The position numbers and the translations under genes were made by a program. The notes under the pieces are model-generated. The model was not told the origin of the DNA. It saw only the letters and a program-made list of their open reading frames with translations, and did no database searches. DNA of 64,000 nt from Clostridiales bacterium. Its GTDB lineage: Bacteria > Bacillota > Clostridia > Oscillospirales > Oscillospiraceae. Each line of letters starts with the position of its first letter. The stretch's first letter is position 1. Of this stretch, positions 24,102-32,714 are shown one piece after another. The stretch covers positions 1-64,000 of the forward strand of contig JAAYBD010000016.1 in NCBI GenBank assembly GCA_012719035.1. The letters run 5' to 3'.

Positions 24102-25535
24102 ATGGCAAAAAGGGACTTAAATGCAGACTGGAGAGAGTATTACAAAGCACACTTGTGCACAATTGAGGAAGCTGCAAAAGCTATTCAACCCGGCGATGTA
24201 ATATTTTTAGGACAGGCAACGATGATTCCGTATGCGTTTCTGGACTATCTCTATGAACACAAAGAAGACTATCGCGACGTGACATTCTGGTACAACGTAA
24301 TGAACTATCCGGCAAACATGATTTTCGATCATGACACGAAAGAGCATTTCCGTCTTCTCAACATCTTCAATCTTCCTATCGACCGTATGGCAATCGAGGA
24401 GCACACGATTGAGGTGCTCGGAGCCGGCTATGACACCTATACATGGTGCATGTGGGAATATGGTGTAAACGCTTCTGCAACTCAGGTTTGTCCGCCTGAC
24501 ACCAACGGCTGGTGCAATGTTGGCTGCTATGGCGTCACGACCAACAGCACAACAAATCCGGATTCCAGAATTGTTAAGAAATTTGGTTTTATTGACGCTA
24601 CAGGCGTCTATCCCGCTCCCGGTCCTGTTGAGGATAACTTTATCCATATAACAGAATTCGATTATATTATAGAGAACAACACAGAAATGATGGCACTGCC
24701 GATTCCCGAACCCACAGAACTTGATGTTAAGGTTGCATCCTATATAATGCCCTACATCAAGGACGGCGATAAGGTCCAAATCGGTTTCGGCGGACTTGGC
24801 GAAGAGATTCTCCGCAACCTGAAAGACGTTCCCGGTACCTTTGAAGTATTTTCAGAAGTTCTCTGCGATAGCATGATGCCTCTTGTTGAAAGCGGCAAAA
24901 TCACCAAGATTGCGGCATCCAGCCCCGGCGCCTGCACCGAGGAATGCTTCAAATGGCTTGCAACGACACAGCACGATGTAAGATTGTATCCGAGAACTAC
25001 CTGCATAGAGGCTCTGTCCACTATGGAACAAGAGAACATAGTTGCAATCAATGCGACATTTATGGTTGACCTTCTGGGTCAGGCATGCTCCGAGGCACAG
25101 GGTCTGAAACCTTATACCGGAATGGGCGGTTCTTTCGCATACATATATGGTGCACAGCGCGCAAAAGGCGGCAGGAGCTTCCTCTGCCTGCGTTCTACAT
25201 ATGTTGACAAGAACGGTGAAACTAAGTCCAACATTGTTCCTTGGCTGCCACAAGGCTCCATCGTATCTATGCTCAAGAACTATGTGATGTTCGTTGTTTC
25301 CGAGTGGGGTATTGCCGATGTTTACCTCAAGAGCTATGTTGACCGCATTAAAGCGCTCATTAAGATTGCTCATCCGGATTTCCGTCCCTGGCTTAAAGAG
25401 CAGATACTTACAACACCCCTTATTGAGGAGTGGGACTTCAAGGATTACGATATGTATGACAGTACACTTCCGGATCCCAGACAGCCTAACACTGTTGTTC
25501 CCACCAGAGAATACAAGTTTGGAGCGGAAAAGTAA
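24102..25535 (+). CDS. Class I CoA-transferase, paralogue 3
   Basis: A 477-residue third copy, with KVQIGFGGLGEEILRNL, FEVFSEVLCD (probable catalytic Glu252), INATFMVDLLGQACSEAQGLKPYTG and GGSFAYIYGAQRAKGG. Start ATG 24102 follows GCAAAGGAG and matches the paralogues; the longer frame from 24024 has no ribosome-binding site. It differs from the other two around 100-120 (GAGYDTYTWCMWEYGVNA) and has a C-terminal tail ending PTREYKFGAEK. Divergence near the active-site entrance suggests a shifted acid preference. A large hairpin closes the unit. Confidence 0.87.
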   Translation: MAKRDLNADWREYYKAHLCTIEEAAKAIQPGDVIFLGQATMIPYAFLDYLYEHKEDYRDVTFWYNVMNYPANMIFDHDTKEHFRLLNIFNLPIDRMAIEEHTIEVLGAGYDTYTWCMWEYGVNASATQVCPPDTNGWCNVGCYGVTTNSTTNPDSRIVKKFGFIDATGVYPAPGPVEDNFIHITEFDYIIENNTEMMALPIPEPTELDVKVASYIMPYIKDGDKVQIGFGGLGEEILRNLKDVPGTFEVFSEVLCDSMMPLVESGKITKIAASSPGACTEECFKWLATTQHDVRLYPRTTCIEALSTMEQENIVAINATFMVDLLGQACSEAQGLKPYTGMGGSFAYIYGAQRAKGGRSFLCLRSTYVDKNGETKSNIVPWLPQGSIVSMLKNYVMFVVSEWGIADVYLKSYVDRIKALIKIAHPDFRPWLKEQILTTPLIEEWDFKDYDMYDSTLPDPRQPNTVVPTREYKFGAEK

Positions 25536-25572
25536 TTTCATTTTCTCCGCGGCGGCATAAATTATAATTGAC

Positions 25573-25637
25573 GCAATAAAGACCGGCATGGGCAGTAAAC
25601 CCGAAAAATCGGGGAGAAACCCATGCCGGTTTATTGC
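25573..25637 (+). terminator. Terminator-like hairpin after CoA-transferase paralogue 3
   Basis: GCAATAAA-GA-CCGGCATGGG pairs with CCCATGCCGG-TTTATTGC, giving an 18-bp stem with a 2-base bulge. The loop itself carries a CCCGA/TCGGG stem. The TTTATT on the far arm could release the transcript. Confidence 0.7.
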
Positions 25638-25722
25638 AGGCTTCCCTGCGTGCGCTTTAATGCTTTTTAGCGAAAGTACCGATAATTGTATATAAGAGTC
25701 TGTCTGCAAAATTTTAAATTGT

Positions 25723-25751
25723 TTGCAAATGGCAAATAATAGTGCTATCAT
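25723..25751 (+). promoter_or_regulatory. Promoter of the small monooxygenase-fold gene
   Basis: TTGCAA (25723-25728), a 17-bp spacer, TATCAT (25746-25751) with TGC extended -10. Confidence 0.6.
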
Positions 25752-25798
25752 ATATGTGATAAAGCCGAAGGGCAAAACTATTTACGGAGGATAAAATA

Positions 25799-26083
25799 AT
25801 GATTATCTGCAACTGTCATTTTTTCAGCGAAACTACCGATATGAAGGATTTTTACAAGGTGCTCTGTGATGAGGGCCTTGTTGCAGGTTCCCGTGCTGAC
25901 AAGGGAAATGTAATGTATGACTTTTTCTTCAGCGCTGATGACTCAAAGCGCATGATTCTGATTGAAAAATGGGAGAGCATAGAAGATCTTCAGGCACATT
26001 CCGAAACGGAGTTGTTCCAGAAGTTCCGCCCCCTGTGCAAACAAAATGCTGTCAAATCGAAGCTTGAGATGTACGAGGAATAA
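25799..26083 (+). CDS. Antibiotic-biosynthesis-monooxygenase (ABM/YgiN) domain protein
   Basis: A 94-residue single-domain protein of the dimeric alpha-beta ABM fold. The pattern SxxTDMKDFYKVLCDEG, then FFFSADDSKRMILIEKWESIEDLQAHSETELFQKF, matches the family core (the EKWxxxxxLxxHxxxxxF signature). Members act as quinol monooxygenases, haem-degrading enzymes or uncharacterised stress proteins; the role here is not determinable. ACGGAGG precedes the ATG. It has its own promoter and a strong shared terminator, so it is monocistronic. Confidence 0.8.
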   Translation: MIICNCHFFSETTDMKDFYKVLCDEGLVAGSRADKGNVMYDFFFSADDSKRMILIEKWESIEDLQAHSETELFQKFRPLCKQNAVKSKLEMYEE

Positions 26084-26090
26084 TTTTTTC

Positions 26091-26130
26091 AAAAAAGCGA
26101 AGCCGGTAAATTTGCCGGCTTCGCTTTTTT
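26091..26130. terminator. Bidirectional terminator
   Basis: AAAAAAGCGAAGCCGG and CCGGCTTCGCTTTTTT flank an 8-base loop. The A and T tracts serve both the plus-strand ABM gene and the convergent ABC permease gene. Confidence 0.93.
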
Positions 26131-26151
26131 GTTTTTCACAAATTGCAGGGA

Positions 26152-28074
26152 TTACCCTTCTACAGCTGAAGTTTCATACGCAATGACTGTGCGTCCGCTA
26201 TTATCATCATTGTACTTTTCATAAATGTCGGAGGATTCACCCATAGTGTACAAATCAATACCCAGATTTTCTTTAATCCACGCAAATGAGCGCTTAGCAT
26301 CCAGAGTGAGGTAGGTACGGAAATAATCACCTTTGTATTTATTGTCTTTCAAACGCTGCTCAACTGAAAGGTTTATATTACAATCTAAAACATTACTATA
26401 ATACTTATCGTCCGTTTCAAACCAAACTTTTCCCATAGAGCCTTCATTGATATCGGGGATGATACATTCTGTATACAGCTCATAAGCCTGAGTCGGAGAC
26501 AGCTCTATATCTTTATAGCTTAGTTCAGATTTGTCAAAGTAATTTATATATGCATCCGCAATCGTATCCACTGTTACCGGAACTTCAAGGGCTTTGCGGT
26601 ATTCGATGGCTTCCTTGACGTTCATTAAATCGGTAAGGGTATATATATCGCTGCTTGCGGATGAATAGATAAGGTATGCTCTTTGAAAAGTTTCCTCGTT
26701 CTTTAAGGTGTATATAATTGATACATAATAGCAGCTCTCGTCAAAACGTCCGGTGTACTGTTCGTTTTCGTCCTTGTGCGAAATAATATCACCGTGCAGC
26801 TTAATTGCGGCGTCTATGTTCTCCGGCTGTTCTAACAGAACGCTTTCTCCCGCGCAGAGGATTTCCACACCCTTAACCTCGTTGGGATCAGGCAATTTTC
26901 TCTCGTATCCGAATACGTCATATTCCCCGCAAAGTAAAATGGCTGAAATCAAAACGGCTGTTATTCCAAAACCGGTCCAATTATGTCCGGAAAAGACGTG
27001 CAGACTTTTCTGCATAAGCATTTCGGCGGCAAAATAGCCGACGAAAGCTCCGAAGAGCATGAACAAAAGCATGAAAAGCATGCTTTTAATGCCGTATAAG
27101 CTGTTGATTGTTCCGCTGAAAGCTGTGGAATATATACCGATGCCCAAAACAAGCGCACAGCCAAACGACAGGCAGTATTTAAAAATAGGTTTAAGCGGTC
27201 TTGCAGCAACAACATCGCCCGCAGTTTCCATGCGGCGGTGCTTTATGATAAGCATAGACAAGACAGCGAAAACAATGCCTACAGCGGCGTAAATCCCAAG
27301 TGTAGTCCAGCCGTTGTAAATATGGCCGACTGCTATAAATGAGCCGTTGGGCGTTAATTCGGGAACGATCTCCACATTTGTCTCAAAGAGCTTGACCGAA
27401 GGGGAAAGCCATTGAAATTTATACGGATAGCTCATGCCCGCGCCGTAAATTATTGTCCGTGCAATCGCATCAATCAAATATTCAACAACATAAGCCGTAA
27501 AATTGAGAACGACATACACAATGGGCAAAGCAAGAATGTGCCCCGTAAAGCTTGCACACAGCGATGCAAAGCCAAAGAAAAAAAGGTTCATCATGCAGAC
27601 CATGGCAAGCCATTGAAGCATATAGTTTGCTCCCGGTGCAATGATTCCGTAAGCAGCCTCAACTCCCAAAGTTATGAGAAACACAATGATGTTGATTACA
27701 AGCATCCCCACAAGTCCCGCTGAGAAAACAGAGTGAAATACTCCCTCACGCTTGATTGGCAAAGAGCAGATCATGGAAACGCTGCGTGAGCTGTAGAGAT
27801 AGCCGAAAGCCGCCATTGCAATAAAAATGCTGAAAATCATTGACATGATGACCCCGCCGTAAAGACCAAGGCTTAATATTTGTTCTCCGGCATTTGCAAC
27901 ATAAATCCGGCTGTCGGTGCCGGCCATGGAAATGCTTGAATATTGAAGCATATTTGCAAGTGCTATAGGCAGAATTATAAGCCAGATTATGAAATATCCT
28001 GCAAAAATCGGCCAATAGCGCTTTAGAAGATTCAAAAACAGGGTACGGTTAAAGTATGATGTCTTTGACTTCAT
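26152..28074 (-). CDS. ABC-2-type transporter permease
   Basis: A 640-residue membrane protein with six or more N-terminal spans (RYWPIFAGYFIIWLIILPIAL, GLYGGVIMSMIFSIFIAMAAF, VGMLVINIIVFLITLGV and others), two further spans near 340-420, and a soluble region of about 250 residues rich in acidic and aromatic residues. This is the layout of the YtrC/YtrD-like permeases paired with GntR regulators. The start is ATG 28074, with GGGAGG upstream and the translated region overlapping the upstream ATPase gene by 26 bp; the longer frame to 28158 lies wholly within that gene. The exported substrate, possibly a cell-envelope-active compound, is unknown. Confidence 0.82.
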   Translation of the reverse strand: MKSKTSYFNRTLFLNLLKRYWPIFAGYFIIWLIILPIALANMLQYSSISMAGTDSRIYVANAGEQILSLGLYGGVIMSMIFSIFIAMAAFGYLYSSRSVSMICSLPIKREGVFHSVFSAGLVGMLVINIIVFLITLGVEAAYGIIAPGANYMLQWLAMVCMMNLFFFGFASLCASFTGHILALPIVYVVLNFTAYVVEYLIDAIARTIIYGAGMSYPYKFQWLSPSVKLFETNVEIVPELTPNGSFIAVGHIYNGWTTLGIYAAVGIVFAVLSMLIIKHRRMETAGDVVAARPLKPIFKYCLSFGCALVLGIGIYSTAFSGTINSLYGIKSMLFMLLFMLFGAFVGYFAAEMLMQKSLHVFSGHNWTGFGITAVLISAILLCGEYDVFGYERKLPDPNEVKGVEILCAGESVLLEQPENIDAAIKLHGDIISHKDENEQYTGRFDESCYYVSIIYTLKNEETFQRAYLIYSSASSDIYTLTDLMNVKEAIEYRKALEVPVTVDTIADAYINYFDKSELSYKDIELSPTQAYELYTECIIPDINEGSMGKVWFETDDKYYSNVLDCNINLSVEQRLKDNKYKGDYFRTYLTLDAKRSFAWIKENLGIDLYTMGESSDIYEKYNDDNSGRTVIAYETSAVEG

Positions 28075-28942
28075 AGTGCTCGCCTCCCAACTCGTAAATA
28101 AAGATTTCTTCAAGCGACAGGGGAATAACATCCATAAATAAAGGCTCGCAGGTTGCAAGCTGGTTTGTTATCTCCTCTGCCTTACCGCGTATTATCAGTG
28201 TTTGCAGTCTGCCTGTGCTGCTGCGATGAAGGATGTTCAGACCCTCAGGGATAGTTTTGTCATCCGGCAATGCGAGCTGAACCTTGGCTATATTTTCCTG
28301 CAGATCGGAAAGGTTTCGCTCCAGTAAGAGCTTCCCGTTATTCATAATGCCGACATGGTCGCAGACATCTTCAAGTTCGCGTAGATTGTGTGAAGAAACC
28401 AAAACCGTTGTGCCGTTTTCTGCAACATCCGCCATTAAGATGCTCCAGACCTGCCTGCGCATAACGGGGTCAAGTCCATCCACAGGCTCGTCAAGCACGA
28501 GCACCTTAGGGCACATGGAGATAGTCAGCCAGAATGCTGCCTGTTTCTGCATACCCTTTGAAAGACTGCGCATTTTGCTGTTTTCATTTAGATTAAAAGC
28601 TTCCCTCAGCTTTTCATAACGCTGTGAGGAAAAGCTTGGACAAACACCTTTGTAAAATTTCATCATATCCTTGATTGTTGCCTGCGTGAAAAAGAACACA
28701 TCATCGGGTATATATGAAATATCTTTTTTTACTTCAGGGTTCTCATAAACAGGCTCGCCGTTCACCAGAACTTCGCCCTCATCCTGACGAAAAATTCCCG
28801 TTATATGACGGATTATCGTCGACTTGCCTGCACCGTTAGGTCCGACAAGACCGTAGATAGCACCTGTTGGCACGTTTATCGAAAGTCCGTCCAAGGCCTT
28901 GAAGCCTTCAAAACTTTTGCTGACGTTTCTGACTTCTATCAT
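28049..28942 (-). CDS. ABC transporter ATP-binding protein
   Basis: A 297-residue ATPase for the permease encoded directly downstream. Walker A GPNGAGKST, a signature loop in the form LSKGMQKQ, Walker B VLVLDEPVDGLDP and the switch His (VSSHN) are present, followed by a C-terminal regulatory extension of about 80 residues. The SKGMQ-type signature is common in YtrB/BcrA-like exporters. It overlaps the gntR stop by 4 bp (ATGA), which indicates translational coupling. Confidence 0.9.
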   Translation of the reverse strand: MIEVRNVSKSFEGFKALDGLSINVPTGAIYGLVGPNGAGKSTIIRHITGIFRQDEGEVLVNGEPVYENPEVKKDISYIPDDVFFFTQATIKDMMKFYKGVCPSFSSQRYEKLREAFNLNENSKMRSLSKGMQKQAAFWLTISMCPKVLVLDEPVDGLDPVMRRQVWSILMADVAENGTTVLVSSHNLRELEDVCDHVGIMNNGKLLLERNLSDLQENIAKVQLALPDDKTIPEGLNILHRSSTGRLQTLIIRGKAEEITNQLATCEPLFMDVIPLSLEEIFIYELGGEHYEVKDIIL

Positions 28943-29313
28943 GCCCTTTCCTCCTTGCTGTTTCTGTTCATAATGTGACCGCAGATTTCATTTGCGGTTA
29001 CGCCGAGATGTGAAAGCTCTGAGACCGTCATATCAAGCTCTCCAAAAAGGACAGCCTTACGCCCCTCCAGCGCCTCGCGGCACTCGCCTACAAAACTTCC
29101 TTTTCCCGGGACGGAATAAATGTAGCCTTCGTTTTCAAGCTCCCGATATGCCTTTTGTATAGTGTTGGGATTGATTGCAAGCTGCCCCGCAAGATCGCGT
29201 ACGGAGGGAATCTTATCATCGACTTTTACCACTCCTGTGATTATTGCGCGGCGCATACTGTCCTTGACCTGCTCGTAAATAGGACGAGAATCCCGATAAT
29301 TTATCGAAAACAC
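28939..29313 (-). CDS. GntR-family transcriptional repressor (YtrA subfamily)
   Basis: A 124-residue regulator with an N-terminal winged HTH (RPIYEQVKDSMRRAIITGVVKVDDKIPSVRDLAGQL, then NPNTIQKAYRELENEGYIYSVPGKGSFV) and only a short C-terminal helical tail, which is the YtrA subtype. These regulators control an ABC cassette in the same operon and usually respond to cell-wall stress. A GTG start at 29313 is chosen since GGAGGTGCTTTA precedes it; the longer frame to 29361 runs into the promoter. Confidence 0.88.
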   Translation of the reverse strand: MFSINYRDSRPIYEQVKDSMRRAIITGVVKVDDKIPSVRDLAGQLAINPNTIQKAYRELENEGYIYSVPGKGSFVGECREALEGRKAVLFGELDMTVSELSHLGVTANEICGHIMNRNSKEERA

Positions 29314-29358
29314 TAAAGCACCTCCATTGATCCAAATTGCCTGTACTATACGTACTAA

Positions 29359-29394
29359 CACAGTCAGTGTACATTAAGCTCCATTAATTGTCAA
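29359..29394 (-). promoter_or_regulatory. Promoter and candidate operator of the gntR-ABC operon
   Basis: On the minus strand TTGACA (29389-29394), 17 bp, TACACT (29366-29371). The inverted repeat ACAC-N5-GTGT overlaps the -10 box and is a good candidate for autoregulatory GntR binding. Confidence 0.7.
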
Positions 29395-29451
29395 GAAGAA
29401 AATAAATTTTGCCTTGATAGGGGATCCGATGCCGGAGAAGCTAAAAATAAT

Positions 29452-29480
29452 TTGCGCAGGAAATGATGTTGCGATATAAT
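29452..29480 (+). promoter_or_regulatory. Promoter of mnmG
   Basis: TTGCGC (29452-29457), a 17-bp spacer, TATAAT (29475-29480). It gives a leader of about 225 nt before mnmG. Confidence 0.6.
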
Positions 29481-29609
29481 ATGGGCAAAAAGTCATAATA
29501 TTTTGTTCCAATGCATATCACAGCGCCGCTCTGCGGCAATGATATAAAAACAAGATACAAATATTTAAAGGCAGTTTGATTTCTCAACTGATGTTAGAAA
29601 ACCGCGCTG

Positions 29610-29697
29610 CTTTATTTTTCCCACTTGCTGGGGAAAATAAAGAGCAAGTGTTCTGATTTCGGAGATTTTCTAAGGAATTTGTGCTGTTTTAGAGCAC
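29610..29697 (+). promoter_or_regulatory. Structured mnmG leader with overlapping hairpins
   Basis: CTTTATTTTTCCC (29610-29622) can pair with GGGGAAAATAAAG (29630-29642). The overlapping CACTTGCT (29622-29629) can instead pair with AGCAAGTG (29643-29650). A third stem, GTGCT-AGCAC (29681-29697), ends directly before the AGGAGG ribosome-binding site. The layout looks like a switchable leader, but no known riboswitch class was recognised. Confidence 0.4.
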
Positions 29698-29713
29698 AGG
29701 AGGCATATTATTT

Positions 29714-31603
29714 ATGAACTACGACGCGGGAAAATGCGACGTTGCGGTCATCGGAGCCGGACATGCTGGGATAGAGGCAGCTCTTGCCTGTGCCCGAATG
29801 GGGCTTGACACGATGATTTTTTCAATAAACCTTGATACCTGCGGCAACTTGCCCTGTAACCCTTCAATAGGCGGTACGGGAAAGGGACACCTTGTTCGCG
29901 AGCTTGACGCGATGGGCGGCGAAATGGGTGTTGCTGCCGATAAAGCCTGTATACAATACCGCATGCTGAACCGCGGGAAAGGACCGGCAGTCCATTCTCT
30001 TAGGGCTCAGGCGGACAGGCGGAAATATCAGAGTGTTATGAAGCACACGCTGGAATTGCAGGATAATCTGCGTATAAAGCAAGCGGAGATAGTGGATATC
30101 GGAGTTGAAGACGGCAGGGTATCCTATGTGCGGACTCAAATGGGCGCTGCATATTATTGCAAGGCGGTAATCGTTTGCACAGGGACATATCTGAAAGGGA
30201 GAATCATCATAGGGGATGTTGTTTGCGAATCCGGTCCCGACGGTGTTGCCGCAGCCGGTCCTCTCGGCGCCTGTCTTTCAAATCTCGGTCTTACTATACG
30301 GCGCTTTAAAACAGGGACTCCGCCGCGAATAAACCGAAGAACAATCGATTTCTCTAAAATGGAGATTCAGCCCGGAGACGATGATATAGTTCCGTTTTCT
30401 TTCAGGACTACAGAAACGCCATGCAATCAGGCAGTTTGCTACCTCACATATACCAATGAGCGCACACATGAGATAATCAGGGCAAATCTTCACCGAAGCC
30501 CTCTTTACGGAGGCGTGATTGAAGGAATAGGTCCGCGCTACTGCCCCTCTATCGAGGATAAGGTTGTGCGTTTTGCGGACAAACCGCGCCATCAGCTATT
30601 TGTTGAGCCTATGGGGCTTGACACTGAAGAAGTCTATATTCAGGGCTTTTCTTCCTCGCTTCCGGAGGAAGTTCAGGTGGAGATGCTTCACACGCTTCCC
30701 GGACTTGAGCATGCTGAGATGACCCGCCCTGCTTACGCGATTGAATATGACTGCGTTGATCCTACGGAGCTTTATGCAACACTCGAAACAAAGAAAATTT
30801 CCGGGCTTTACGGAGCGGGTCAATTTAACGGTTCTTCGGGATACGAAGAGGCGGCTGTTCAGGGCTTTATGGCGGGGGTTAATGCGGCGCTGAAAATCAA
30901 GGGAGAGATGGAGCTTATACTGCGGCGCAGCGATGGATACATCGGCACGCTTATAGACGATCTTGTCACCAAGGGCACGAGCGAGCCTTACCGCATGATG
31001 ACTTCACGCACTGAATATCGGCTTTTGCTGCGTCAAGACAATGCGGATATCCGTCTTTCTCACTATGGGCTTCGCATCGGTCTTGTTTCGGAGGAGCGAC
31101 ATAAGGCTGTGCTGGATAAATACGCAGCAGTGGACAGGGAAATAGAACGGCTTGAAAACACTTACATTCCGCCGACGGATGAGCTTTGTGAACTGCTCGT
31201 AAAAAAGGAAACCACACCGCCGAACACAGGTGTCAGTCTTGCTGCGCTTCTGCGGCGTCCGCAGATTGAATATAAAGACCTCGAGCCTTTTGACACAGCG
31301 CGTCCCGAGCTTCCCAAGGTAGTGACGGAGCAGGTGGAGATACAATTGAAATACGCGGGCTATATTGACCGTCAAGTGAAGCAGGTAAAGGAATTTGCCA
31401 AGATGGAGAATCGAAAGCTTCCGAAAGATTTGGACTATGAAACAGTAACCGGACTGCGTATCGAGGCCCGGCAGAAGCTTCAAAAAATCCGCCCCGAGAA
31501 CTTCGGACAGGCAAGCAGGATATCTGGCGTTTCGCCCGCCGATGTGGCAGCATTGATGGTTTTCATAGAAAGTCATAAGCTCAGAAAAAAACAGGAAACA
31601 TGA
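29714..31603 (+). CDS. mnmG: tRNA uridine-5-carboxymethylaminomethyl modification enzyme MnmG (GidA)
   Basis: A FAD-dependent partner of MnmE that modifies U34 of tRNAs. The 629-residue product shows the dinucleotide-binding [12 protein letters not shown] (14-25), the [21 protein letters not shown] signature, [10 protein letters not shown], and [18 protein letters not shown]. The C-terminal MnmE-binding domain ends [29 protein letters not shown] precedes the ATG. In many bacteria mnmG stands next to mnmE, rsmG and parAB by the origin; here it is 24 kb away from parAB and paired with mnmA, another U34 modification gene. Confidence 0.96.
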   Translation: MNYDAGKCDVAVIGAGHAGIEAALACARMGLDTMIFSINLDTCGNLPCNPSIGGTGKGHLVRELDAMGGEMGVAADKACIQYRMLNRGKGPAVHSLRAQADRRKYQSVMKHTLELQDNLRIKQAEIVDIGVEDGRVSYVRTQMGAAYYCKAVIVCTGTYLKGRIIIGDVVCESGPDGVAAAGPLGACLSNLGLTIRRFKTGTPPRINRRTIDFSKMEIQPGDDDIVPFSFRTTETPCNQAVCYLTYTNERTHEIIRANLHRSPLYGGVIEGIGPRYCPSIEDKVVRFADKPRHQLFVEPMGLDTEEVYIQGFSSSLPEEVQVEMLHTLPGLEHAEMTRPAYAIEYDCVDPTELYATLETKKISGLYGAGQFNGSSGYEEAAVQGFMAGVNAALKIKGEMELILRRSDGYIGTLIDDLVTKGTSEPYRMMTSRTEYRLLLRQDNADIRLSHYGLRIGLVSEERHKAVLDKYAAVDREIERLENTYIPPTDELCELLVKKETTPPNTGVSLAALLRRPQIEYKDLEPFDTARPELPKVVTEQVEIQLKYAGYIDRQVKQVKEFAKMENRKLPKDLDYETVTGLRIEARQKLQKIRPENFGQASRISGVSPADVAALMVFIESHKLRKKQET

Positions 31604-31630
31604 ACTAATCAAATGAAAAGAGGTACAGCC

Positions 31631-32629
31631 GTGGACAAAAAAGTTGTTTTGGGACTTTCCGGCGGAGTAGATTCCGCTGTTGCAGCACGGCTTTTACAGC
31701 AGCAGGGCTTTGAAGTATTTGGACTTTTTTTAGATATAGGAAATGAAGGAGCGCGTGAAGATGCGCATAAAGTCGCGGATGAGCTGGGACTTCCTCTGAA
31801 AATAGCCGACATTTCCATAGAACTTGAAAAAAACGTATGCAGACCTTTTATAGAGGCATATCTGCGCGGGCAAACTCCTAACCCCTGTATTCTCTGTAAT
31901 CCTAAAGTGAAATTTAGGACTTTATTAGAATATGCGGATAGTATATGTGCGGAATATGTCTCGACGGGACACTATGCGAGGGTTTCTGAAGGTAAATTAT
32001 TTAAAGGAAGACCGGAAAACGACCAGAGCTATATGCTCAGCGGGCTTACTAAAGCTCAGGTCGCAAGGCTTATTCTTCCGCTCGGTGATTTTAACAAAAC
32101 TGAGGTTAGGGCAATGGCGGAAAGCATGGGTCTTCCTGTGGCTCAAAAACCGGCAAGCATGGAAATCTGCTTTATCCCTGACAAGAACTACAGCGCATAT
32201 ATAGAAAAACGCGGTATTGTTCCGCCTGAGGGAAACTTCGTGGATGCTGACGGAAATGTTCTTGGGCGGCATCGCGGAATATACCACTATACAATAGGTC
32301 AGAGGCGCGGGCTAAATATAGCCGCAGGAAAACGTATTTTTGTCTCTGAGATTCGTCCCGATACGAATGAAGTGGTTCTGTCGGAGGGGGAAGAACTTCT
32401 TGCCGATAAAATCAGCGTTAGTGATGTGAATTGGCTTGTCCCGCAGGCGGAAGAATTCAAAGCCGATGTCCGCGTCCGCCATTCCCGCACCAGTACGAAA
32501 GCAAGCGTAATGCCGGACGGAGCCAATGCTGAAGTCTGCTTTGAAGTGCCGGTTCGTGCACCGACAAAGGGGCAAACGGCAGCTTTTTATATAGGTGACG
32601 AGGTAATCGGTGGAGGACGCATCGTATAA
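31631..32629 (+). CDS. mnmA: tRNA-specific 2-thiouridylase MnmA
   Basis: Installs the 2-thio group on U34 of Lys, Glu and Gln tRNAs. The 332-residue product has the PP-loop GLSGGVDSAVAARLL, the NPCILCNPKVKF segment with the first catalytic Cys, STGHYAR, and ASMEICFIPDKNY with the second catalytic Cys. The C-terminal beta-barrel is complete. GTG 31631 is preferred as start since AGAGG lies 7 nt upstream and the upstream ATG at 31613 has no ribosome-binding site. It is 27 bp after mnmG, so the two wobble-modification genes are co-transcribed. Confidence 0.95.
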   Translation: MDKKVVLGLSGGVDSAVAARLLQQQGFEVFGLFLDIGNEGAREDAHKVADELGLPLKIADISIELEKNVCRPFIEAYLRGQTPNPCILCNPKVKFRTLLEYADSICAEYVSTGHYARVSEGKLFKGRPENDQSYMLSGLTKAQVARLILPLGDFNKTEVRAMAESMGLPVAQKPASMEICFIPDKNYSAYIEKRGIVPPEGNFVDADGNVLGRHRGIYHYTIGQRRGLNIAAGKRIFVSEIRPDTNEVVLSEGEELLADKISVSDVNWLVPQAEEFKADVRVRHSRTSTKASVMPDGANAEVCFEVPVRAPTKGQTAAFYIGDEVIGGGRIV

Positions 32630-32642
32630 ATTTAGATGGAAT

Positions 32643-32682
32643 AAAAAATGCTTCATCTCATTGTTGAGATGAAGCATTTTTC
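32643..32682. terminator. Bidirectional terminator between mnmA and metG
   Basis: ATGCTTCATCTCA and TGAGATGAAGCAT form a perfect 13-bp stem with TTGT loop, extended by flanking A and T runs on both sides. It serves the two convergent genes. Confidence 0.95.
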
Positions 32683-32714
32683 TTATACAGAGAGTTTCCG
32701 TTTGATAATTATCT

